Source of the DNA: Treponema sp. | GTDB taxonomy: Bacteria; Spirochaetota; Spirochaetia; Treponematales; Breznakiellaceae | Direction of reading: 5' to 3' | Assembly (NCBI GenBank): GCA_031283505.1 | Contig: JAITBO010000045.1 | Span: 1 to 14,750, forward strand | DNA: 14,750 nucleotides | Part shown: positions 6,424 through 12,298 of the stretch, one piece after another | Numbering within the stretch: position 1 is the first letter of the stretch | Layout of the letters: every line of letters begins with the position of its first letter | Program-made: the position numbers and the translations under genes | Notes under the pieces: model-generated | The model's database searches: none | Told to the model about the DNA's origin: nothing | What the model saw: the letters and a program-made list of their open reading frames with translations, nothing else

Positions 6424-6447
6424 TTGGACAGGACACTAGGGAAGCAG

Positions 6448-6555
6448 AGCAATTTAACGGAACAAATTTTCCGGGCGGGAGGATATTTCGTATCAATGGT
6501 AGGGCGAGACGAAGAAGTAATCAAGCGACATATCCGGGAACAAGAAGCAGAGGAC
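6448..6555 (+). pseudogene. IS200-type TnpA (Y1 transposase), C-terminal fragment
   Basis: The plus-strand frame reads SNLTEQIFRAGGYFVSMVGR then DEEVIKRHIREQEAED, matching the C-terminal part of IS200/IS605 TnpA (FWARGYFVSTVGRDEEVIxxYIREQE). The catalytic Tyr of the family normally lies in this stretch, and the Tyr in GGYFVS may be it. The N-terminal half is not upstream on this strand. Instead it is found just to the right on the opposite strand. Confidence 0.7.
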
Positions 6556-6556
6556 A

Positions 6557-6673
6557 TCCTACCACGGCGGATACCCCATACTTCAGCGGTATTTCTATCA
6601 GTTGGGCCACTTCCCCGTACAGCTTCTTTCGCCGACACTTCGGTATCCACACAATGTGATACTGTTGAAAATC
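6557..6673 (-). pseudogene. IS200-type TnpA, N-terminal fragment with internal deletion
   Basis: The minus-strand frame reads DFQQYHIVWIPKCRRKKLYG then EVAQLIEIPLKYGVSAVVG. This matches the start of IS200 TnpA (YHIVWIPKYRRKVLYGEVA...) joined directly to the later IPPKYSVSxxVG segment. The intervening region with the His-x-His metal-binding motif is deleted. The fragment ends one base from the C-terminal fragment on the other strand, so the two are tail-to-tail. Confidence 0.7.
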
Positions 6674-6679
6674 AGCGAT

Positions 6680-7110
6680 AATGTCACATTAGGTACAATG
6701 AAGGCCGGAGGCGATATGGCAGGAATATTACCAAAGGGACAAAAAGAATTACTTCAAGGGAAGCTACAGGAGATAGTGAAACAGGGGAAAATGACGCTGA
6801 AAGCGGCGGTTGGGCAGATGAACATCAGGTATCGGCAAGGGATACGCCTGTATCAAACCTGCCGGGAAGGCGGGGACGCGGCCCTGATACACGGCTTGCG
6901 GGGAAAGCCGTCGATCAAAAGAACAGCCGAAGAAACAGGTAACGGTGAGGGAAAAACGGGATGGAACGATAAGTATCCTGAGGAATGAGAAATCGGTAAA
7001 AATCAAAGAAATACTGCCGACAAAGGAGGTCAAACAGCCGAAAACCACCGCAGCCTGATGTGACATTTCTATTGAACGCAAATAGGTGACATTTTCATTG
7101 GTCGTTGACA
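6680..7110 (+). mobile_element. Internally deleted IS481/ISNCY-like element
   Basis: The left end carries AATGTCACAT (6680-6689), and its complement ATGTGACATT is at 7058-7067. A second AGGTGACATTTTC follows at 7084-7096, and the right edge probably reaches GTTGACA at 7110. Inside, a transposase starts at ATG 6716 with GGAGG just upstream and gives an HTH-type N-terminus (LKAAVGQMNIRYRQGIRLYQ, then GLRGKPSIKR). Near 6920 the likely C-terminus continues in the +1 frame (KKQVTVREKRDGTISILRNE to TGA 7056-7058). The whole integrase core is missing, so the element is non-autonomous. It appears to sit within the IS200 remnant. Family is inferred from the N-terminal HTH pattern. Confidence 0.6.
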
Positions 7111-7127
7111 AAATTCGGATTTAAACG

Positions 7128-7156
7128 TTGACAAGGCCGGAAAAATCTTTCAAAAT
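7128..7156 (+). promoter_or_regulatory. Promoter of the MntR/DtxR-type gene, possibly leaderless
   Basis: TTGACA at 7128-7133 is followed, 17 nt later, by CAAAAT at 7151-7156. A start of transcription 7-8 nt downstream falls at about 7163-7164, one or two bases before the ATG at 7165. A second TTGACA lies at 7105-7110, and CGTTGACAA is present as a direct repeat (7103-7111 and 7126-7134). Confidence 0.45.
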
Positions 7157-7164
7157 ATTAGGAT

Positions 7165-7545
7165 ATGACCCAATCTTTGGAAGATTACCTTGAAATGGTC
7201 AGTTTTCTCTCCGACGATGGGGAAGTCCGGGTAACCGATATTGCCTCCCGCCTGGGAGTGTCCAAGCCCTCGGTGCTGACCGCCCTTAAAACCCTGGAAG
7301 AACAGGGGCTTCTTGAGCATCAGCGGTACCGCAGTGTCACCTTGACCCCGAAAGGAGCGGAGAGGGCGGCGGAGATACGCCGGCGCCATTATTTTCTGAC
7401 CGCTTTTCTCCGGGACGTGGTGGGCGTGGACGACGAAACCGCCGAAAAGGACGCCTGCAAAATGGAACATATTCTTTCGGAAGTAACCCTGGAAAAAATG
7501 AAAATCCTGATCCAAACCAGCCATAGCAAAAAGAAAAAAAATTAA
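7165..7545 (+). CDS. MntR/DtxR-family metal-dependent transcriptional repressor
   Basis: This is a cytoplasmic metalloregulator expected to bind DNA when loaded with Mn(II) or Fe(II) and repress metal uptake genes. A winged helix occupies residues 4-62 (VRVTDIASRLGVSKPSVLTA as the HTH), followed by the dimerisation/metal domain. Candidate ligands are Asp7 and Glu10 (LEDYLE), His75, and Cys98, Glu101, His102 (DACKMEH). Asp7/Glu10 match MntR Asp8/Glu11, while Cys98 matches the DtxR Cys102 position, where MntR usually has Glu. At 126 residues it lacks the SH3-like third domain of DtxR and ends in a Lys-rich tail. An in-frame TAG six bases upstream fixes the N-terminus at ATG 7165. The only SD-like AGGA is one base before it, too close to work normally. 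The RNA methyltransferase gene follows after 12 nt. Confidence 0.88.
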   Translation: MTQSLEDYLEMVSFLSDDGEVRVTDIASRLGVSKPSVLTALKTLEEQGLLEHQRYRSVTLTPKGAERAAEIRRRHYFLTAFLRDVVGVDDETAEKDACKMEHILSEVTLEKMKILIQTSHSKKKKN

Positions 7546-7557
7546 TCCCCGGCTTCC

Positions 7558-8433
7558 ATGACGGTTTTTAACGAATCCTTTGAAGAATATTATCGGAGCT
7601 GTTTCGGCGGGCGGTGGGAATCGTTGCGCCAAAGCCTTCTGGAAGGAGGCGGGGCCGTCCCGTATGCCGGAGGACATACCGCCCTGCTCACCGCGCCCTA
7701 TCTTCTTGACCGCGCTTCCGTCCTGGCGGCCCTGGCCCTCTGTCTCCCGGAGGAAGGCCTCGTTCTGGACGCCTGCGCCGCCCCCGGGGGCAAGTCTCTG
7801 GTGATAGCCTCCAACATGAGCGGGGAAACCCGCCTTCTGTCCAACGAGTTTTCCGGCGAAAGGCGGCGCCGGCTGGTGAAAGTCCTGGACGGACACCTGG
7901 ACGCCGTTCTTCGGGACCGGGTAAAAGTTTCCGGTTTTGACGCTGCGGCCTTGGCGGGCAAGAAAAGCGAACACGGGCGGTTTGACGCTATACTCCTGGA
8001 CGCTCCCTGTTCAAGCGAAGCTCATGTACTCCAAAACCCGGCGGCCCTGGCCCAATGGACAAACGCCCGCCCCCGGTCCCTGGCCAAACGGCAGTGGGCT
8101 CTCCTCTCAGCGGCCTTCTTGCTCCTGCGCCCCGGCGGTTCCCTGGTCTACGCCACCTGCGCCCTCTCCCCCGGCGAAAACGACGGGGTAGCTTCCCGGC
8201 TCCCGGAAAAATACGGGAACGCCGTCATCCCCGATGAGCCTGAATTTCGGGAAGGGGAAAAAACCGCTTGGGGCCGCCTCATCCTCCCGGATACGGCGGA
8301 CGGCATGGGCCCCATGTACGTGGCCCGGTTCAGAAAGGCTTTTATCAGTCCCTGTAGTAATCTACCCGGTGGAAGAAAAGTCCCTGGGGAGGCAGGGTGG
8401 GACCGGCGCGGCTCCGGTCTCCGGAACGGATAA
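7558..8433 (+). CDS. NSUN/RsmB-type RNA cytosine-5 methyltransferase
   Basis: An S-adenosylmethionine-dependent enzyme that methylates C5 of a cytosine in rRNA or tRNA. SAM motif I is DACAAPGGKS (71-80), motif IV is DAPCS with Cys151 (the release Cys), and motif VI is YATCALSPGEND with the nucleophile Cys201. The N-terminus (FEEYYRSCFGGRW) fits the short family members that lack the NusB-like domain of RsmB, so the exact target is unknown. It starts 12 nt after the regulator stop, with no ribosome binding site of its own, which suggests coupled translation. The last 89 bases run over the 3' end of truA on the other strand. Residues after about 262 look like antisense of truA rather than a conserved domain, so the enzyme has probably lost its original stop. 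Confidence 0.9.
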   Translation: MTVFNESFEEYYRSCFGGRWESLRQSLLEGGGAVPYAGGHTALLTAPYLLDRASVLAALALCLPEEGLVLDACAAPGGKSLVIASNMSGETRLLSNEFSGERRRRLVKVLDGHLDAVLRDRVKVSGFDAAALAGKKSEHGRFDAILLDAPCSSEAHVLQNPAALAQWTNARPRSLAKRQWALLSAAFLLLRPGGSLVYATCALSPGENDGVASRLPEKYGNAVIPDEPEFREGEKTAWGRLILPDTADGMGPMYVARFRKAFISPCSNLPGGRKVPGEAGWDRRGSGLRNG

Positions 8434-9166
8434 GATCCGCCACTTTTTTAGGGGGAAGCCCTCGTTCTTCACAATAAAGCAGGGTTCCCGCTATGGAGCG
8501 AACCATTTTCCAGAGGAAGGCGTTGGCGCGTATTTCGAACACCAGAACGTCCCCCTCGGTGAGAAACCATGCCTGGGTAATGTGCCGGCTTCTTGATTTA
8601 CTCGGATCCCTGGAACTCGCAAAGACCGAGCAGTCCGTTTCTCCTAGGAGGAGGCGGGCATAGTCATTGAGGAGGGAAATACCGGGGCGGCGCCAAAGCG
8701 GAAGGGCGTACCTGGTCTCGTGGGGGAACGGGGAGCGGCCTGTTATAAAGCGGTACCGATAGGTGCGGGACTTGGCGTCAAAACGGGCGTGAAAATCATC
8801 ACGGGTTTCCCGGCTTTCCAGGATGCGGACCTCCCGGGGAAGGAGGCTGTTAAGGGCCGGAACAAAACGGCAGGCTTCCATGCCCGCAATACCGGTATGG
8901 AAATTAGCCACCTGACCTGTCGCATGAACCCCTGCATCGGTACGGCCGGAGCCGGTAAGGGTTACAGGCTTCTTGTGGAGCTTCTTCAGGGCGGCCTCAA
9001 TAACCCCTTGGACGGTGGAAGAATCATGTTCACCGGACACGGCATTTCCCCGTGAACCCTGCCGTTGCCAGCCGGAAAAACCGGCGCCGTCGTAAGCTAT
9101 AAGGAGCCTGATGTTCCTCGGGGAATTTTCCCGTGCATCCTGCGCCGCCGCCCGGCCGTCACTCAT
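8345..9166 (-). CDS. truA: tRNA pseudouridine(38-40) synthase TruA
   Basis: TruA isomerises uridines 38-40 in the anticodon arm of many tRNAs. The N-terminal RLLIAYDGAGFSGWQRQ (20-36), the catalytic Asp77 in GSGRTDAGVHA, the central RTYRYRF and the C-terminal FLWKMVRSIAGTL are all present. A short family-variable insertion (about 37-50) sits between GWQRQ and TVQGVIEAAL. The length of 273 residues is typical. The ATG at 9166 overlaps the DUF2225 stop by 8 nt (ATGAGTGA), so it is the last gene of the minus-strand operon. Its 3' end overlaps the convergent methyltransferase by 89 nt and no terminator lies between them. Confidence 0.95.
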   Translation of the reverse strand: MSDGRAAAQDARENSPRNIRLLIAYDGAGFSGWQRQGSRGNAVSGEHDSSTVQGVIEAALKKLHKKPVTLTGSGRTDAGVHATGQVANFHTGIAGMEACRFVPALNSLLPREVRILESRETRDDFHARFDAKSRTYRYRFITGRSPFPHETRYALPLWRRPGISLLNDYARLLLGETDCSVFASSRDPSKSRSRHITQAWFLTEGDVLVFEIRANAFLWKMVRSIAGTLLYCEERGLPPKKVADLIRSGDRSRAGPTLPPQGLFFHRVDYYRD

Positions 9167-10019
9167 CGATCTCGTTCAGTTCGCTGCTGATGCTGTCGTA
9201 GAGATGCCGGGCGTGTTCCAGGAGAGGACCCGGCTTGCTTTTCGAGGATTTCCCTAAACCGAAGATCTTCGCGATGGTGCGTTTTACATCCCCCAGAGAA
9301 GATCGCCATTGCTCCGGATCTTCCCGGACTCCGTACTTGAGCTTGAGAAGGCCGGAAAGGTAGAGGGCCCCTTCGTAGGCGTAGTTCTTATCCGTATCTG
9401 GGCCGAATATTTTAACTGCCGACAGAGTTTCTGTGCCTTTCTGTTCCCGCTGCATTGCTTCTGAATAGAAAAACTGCGCTTTCTTCTTGAAGAGCAGCGC
9501 AAGCCAGTCAAAATGCTGTCCGGGGTACTTTTTATCCATGTCGTCCAAAAGCCACCCGGCCCGCAAGACCGCGATGCCTTGCTTAATCGTGGGAGAAAAC
9601 TCTTTGGGGTAGAAATCGTAACAGCGGACTACGAGGTATAAAGACGCCGCCCCGCTGATGAGGTTCCGCTGTTCATGAAAATCAACATCGGGAAAGATGC
9701 ACTGTACATCGGTCATACGTTTTTCCTCATCTTCCTGGACATACTTTTTGGCTTCCCTGGGCAGATCGAAAAAATCCTTCTCCATAGAAGCAAACCAACA
9801 TTCGGGGCATACGGTAGCCACATACGCCAGGGGGTAAACCTCCCCGTATTTCGCGGAAGGCTGGTAAAGGCGGTGAAGCTCGTCGGTGAGTTCCCCGGCA
9901 ATAAGCCTGCCGCTGCCCGAAAGGAGTTCCTCCCGGCGGAAAGCGGCTAAACACACCGGACAGACATACTCCTCTTTTGACATAAATGATAATTTTAGTT
10001 CTCGTTCTTCCCCAGACAT
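9159..10019 (-). CDS. DUF2225 zinc-ribbon protein of unknown function
   Basis: A 286-residue cytoplasmic protein with two Cys pairs, Cys20/Cys23 (CPVC) and Cys71/Cys74 (CPEC), which probably bind one zinc ion. An all-helical part follows, with TPR-like amphipathic helices (about 110-260, including the ISGAASLYLVVRCYDF region). This layout is that of DUF2225 proteins, common in spirochetes and Firmicutes and without an established function. The ATG at 10019 has GGAG 6 nt upstream. A second Met at residue 13 is possible but less well served. It lies 36 nt after acpS and overlaps truA by 8 nt, so it is co-transcribed with them. No signal peptide or membrane segment is visible. Confidence 0.82.
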   Translation of the reverse strand: MSGEERELKLSFMSKEEYVCPVCLAAFRREELLSGSGRLIAGELTDELHRLYQPSAKYGEVYPLAYVATVCPECWFASMEKDFFDLPREAKKYVQEDEEKRMTDVQCIFPDVDFHEQRNLISGAASLYLVVRCYDFYPKEFSPTIKQGIAVLRAGWLLDDMDKKYPGQHFDWLALLFKKKAQFFYSEAMQREQKGTETLSAVKIFGPDTDKNYAYEGALYLSGLLKLKYGVREDPEQWRSSLGDVKRTIAKIFGLGKSSKSKPGPLLEHARHLYDSISSELNEIDE

Positions 10020-10055
10020 CCAAAACTCCGGTTCAAATTCACTTTATAGAGGCTT

Positions 10056-10430
10056 TCAAAATGCCTCAAGAACGATCATGGCTATGGCGTTGTCCCGCTC
10101 ATGGGTCAGGGAAACATGAATTCTGCCGGCCCCGCTTTTTTTCAACGCCGCACAGGCGGTTCCGAAAACCTCGATTTCGGGCCTGCCGTTATGACGGTTC
10201 GCCACCATTATGTCTTTAAGCACTATCCCCGCAAGCCCTGTCCCCAGGGCCTTGCCGAAGGCCTCCTTCGCGGCAAACCGTGCCGCCAGGGACAGTTCCA
10301 TCCCTCTGCCTTTGGCAAGAGCCGATGCAAGTTCCTCCGGGTGAAAATACCGTTCCGGCAGGCCCGGTATCTTGAGCCACCGCTTTAATCGCTCAACATG
10401 GACCACGTCTACCCCTATGCCGATTATCAT
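10056..10430 (-). CDS. acpS: Holo-[acyl-carrier-protein] synthase
   Basis: AcpS transfers the 4'-phosphopantetheine arm from CoA to acyl carrier protein, activating it for fatty acid synthesis. At 124 residues it has the standard trimeric AcpS size. The N-terminal IIGIGVDVVHVER carries Mg-binding Asp8, and RFAAKEAFGKALGTG carries Glu56, the second metal ligand. The C-terminal HVSLTHERDNAIAM is the conserved closing strand. The start lies 2 nt after the ybbR stop, with GGTGAG upstream, partly inside the end of ybbR. In many bacteria glmM follows cdaA-ybbR; here acpS takes that place. Confidence 0.95.
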   Translation of the reverse strand: MIIGIGVDVVHVERLKRWLKIPGLPERYFHPEELASALAKGRGMELSLAARFAAKEAFGKALGTGLAGIVLKDIMVANRHNGRPEIEVFGTACAALKKSGAGRIHVSLTHERDNAIAMIVLEAF

Positions 10431-10432
10431 AT

Positions 10433-11425
10433 TTACTCACCCTTTATTCCGTCGGGATTCCCGTTCCGGGGACCGGCCCTGACGGTTACATAAGACGGAT
10501 CGCTTCGGGTCAGGGTAAAAGACAAGGGAATGTCCGCCTGAACCTGCAATGTATAAACGCCGCTTTCCGTGATTTGGGAACAATCCAGGTACAGTGTGTC
10601 CGTTCCGGGATTGAAGGACTCGAGTTCGTTTTGAGGCCCTTCAAGGCGTATACTCCCGGTTTCTACCGCCGGCGTCCCCTCGAATTCCTTACTGAGGCCG
10701 CGAATTACGATGGGTAAATTTTCAAAACTCCGTATCATGATGAATTTTCTGACCAGCCCCCGGAATTCGGTCATCCCGTCCCCCCGAATAACCAGGAGAG
10801 GATCCCTGTTCATGATGCGCACGGAGGCGGTAAAATCCTCGCTTCTTCCGCCGAGTTCGATAAAATCGGTGAATAGTTCCGAAAGGCCGCTCATGAGCCG
10901 AAGGGGGCCGTCCACAACCACCTGGGTGGGGGTAAGGGTATAGGACACCAGTTCGTACCCGCTTTCCAGGTATCCCTGAAAACTGGGGGTCAGGGGAACG
11001 TATTTGCTGATCTTCTGATCCAGTTCAACCAAGACCTCCGGAGGGTCCACGCTGATTTCCAGGGGTTCGACCCCTAGGGCAGTTCCCTTCTTCCGGACCT
11101 GTACCGGCGCCCGGTAAGCCCCTTCCGCAACGTATTTGGTAAGGTCCAGGTAAGCCTCAATATCATCTTCCAGTATAGGATAGATACTGTTTGCCTCACC
11201 TCTGAGGGTAATCCGGACCATACGAGGATAGGAACTGGCTGGAACCATATTTCCGTTTGTCTCTATATGTAAAGGAACTGAAAAGAACCGGTCTTCCAAA
11301 AGACTCATGCGGTGAAACACAAAGAGGATGATTGCCACAGCTACCGAGAGGACCTTAATATGCCAGTTTTCGGCAACTCTGGCAAGGAATTTTCTGCCGT
11401 CCCAGGAAGATTTTTTTTCCATCAT
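10433..11425 (-). CDS. ybbR: YbbR-domain membrane protein (CdaR-like)
   Basis: A 330-residue protein with one N-terminal membrane segment (about residues 21-40, WHIKVLSVAVAIILFVFHRM) after a basic stretch. The long extracytoplasmic part is built of consecutive YbbR-type beta modules. Signs of these repeats are the VPL/VPLTP openings of modules and the PPEVLVEL, PTQVVVDGP and SIRLEGPQ strands. In Firmicutes the equivalent CdaR binds the membrane cyclase CdaA and modulates c-di-AMP synthesis, and the same role is inferred here from adjacency. Its ATG overlaps the cdaA stop by 4 nt, and a second ATG follows at once. acpS starts 2 nt after its stop. Confidence 0.88.
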   Translation of the reverse strand: MMEKKSSWDGRKFLARVAENWHIKVLSVAVAIILFVFHRMSLLEDRFFSVPLHIETNGNMVPASSYPRMVRITLRGEANSIYPILEDDIEAYLDLTKYVAEGAYRAPVQVRKKGTALGVEPLEISVDPPEVLVELDQKISKYVPLTPSFQGYLESGYELVSYTLTPTQVVVDGPLRLMSGLSELFTDFIELGGRSEDFTASVRIMNRDPLLVIRGDGMTEFRGLVRKFIMIRSFENLPIVIRGLSKEFEGTPAVETGSIRLEGPQNELESFNPGTDTLYLDCSQITESGVYTLQVQADIPLSFTLTRSDPSYVTVRAGPRNGNPDGIKGE

Positions 11426-12294
11426 TCTACCGATACACTGTCTAATGCCGCAGCCGGTAAACCGGACTCATCGTTTTCACCAGAGGTCATACCACCCGCT
11501 GATGTTCCGGCTGTAGTATTGCCGCCCCGGGCGCCCCGATCCAAAAGTTCCCTCAGTTTACGGGTCGCCTCGATGGGGGATAAATCATAGTAGAGCTTCG
11601 CGTCATAGGCTAGGGAAATGGCCCCGGTCTCTTCGGAAACCACCAGGACCACCGCATCGCTCTGTTCCGACATCCCCAAGGAAGCCCGGTGCCGGGTCCC
11701 GAAACTCTTCCTGATGTCCTGCTGCTCCGACAAAGGGAGGAAGCACCCAGCCGCCACAATGCGGCCATGCTGTATGATCATGGCCCCATCATGGAGGGGC
11801 GTATCGAATTCAAAAACGGTAACTATCAAGCTGGAGGAAATTTCCGCGTTCAGCCTGGTCCCCGTATCGGCGATGTTTTTAAGGTTGACTCGCCGGGGAA
11901 AAACCACCAAGGCGCCCCGCTTCTGCTGGGACAGTATCTCCGCCGCAGTGACTACCGCCTCAAGCTGGCCTATGCGGGGCTTGCTGTCGGGCCTGAAAAA
12001 TTCCCCCTGCCCCAGGCGCATGATGATCTTCCGCAATTCAGGCTGAAATACAATGGCTATAGCGATGAAAAGTCCGGGAGCCATCATAGTCAAAATCCAC
12101 TGAAGGGTGGTTAGTTTGAATAAAAACGCGACTGCGTAAACCAGGGCCAGGAATCCCGCGCCTTTGACAAGCTGCGCCGCCTGGGTTTTTATCAAAAGCT
12201 CGTAGGCTTTATAGAGCAAAAACGCCAGAATCGCAATATCCACCACAGGACGAAACAAGTCATAAATTGTCTGAAGCCACTGAAACCATTCCAA
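11422..12294 (-). CDS. cdaA: Membrane diadenylate cyclase (c-di-AMP synthase)
   Basis: CdaA condenses two ATP to c-di-AMP, which controls potassium uptake, osmotic balance and envelope integrity. Three membrane helices lie in residues 18-85. The DAC domain follows, with DGA at 169-171 in FDTPLHDGAMI and the ATP-binding GTRHRASLG at 199-207. The last 35 residues are a Gly/Thr/Ser-rich tail. I place the start at TTG 12294. It falls 4 nt after the dxs stop, has AGGA 8 nt upstream, and gives MEWFQWLQTIYDLFRP, the usual CdaA N-terminus. The longer frame from 12411 would overlap dxs by 113 nt and adds residues with no family likeness. The TTG call is inferred. Confidence 0.93.
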   Translation of the reverse strand: MEWFQWLQTIYDLFRPVVDIAILAFLLYKAYELLIKTQAAQLVKGAGFLALVYAVAFLFKLTTLQWILTMMAPGLFIAIAIVFQPELRKIIMRLGQGEFFRPDSKPRIGQLEAVVTAAEILSQQKRGALVVFPRRVNLKNIADTGTRLNAEISSSLIVTVFEFDTPLHDGAMIIQHGRIVAAGCFLPLSEQQDIRKSFGTRHRASLGMSEQSDAVVLVVSEETGAISLAYDAKLYYDLSPIEATRKLRELLDRGARGGNTTAGTSAGGMTSGENDESGLPAAALDSVSVE

Positions 12295-12298
12295 GTAT

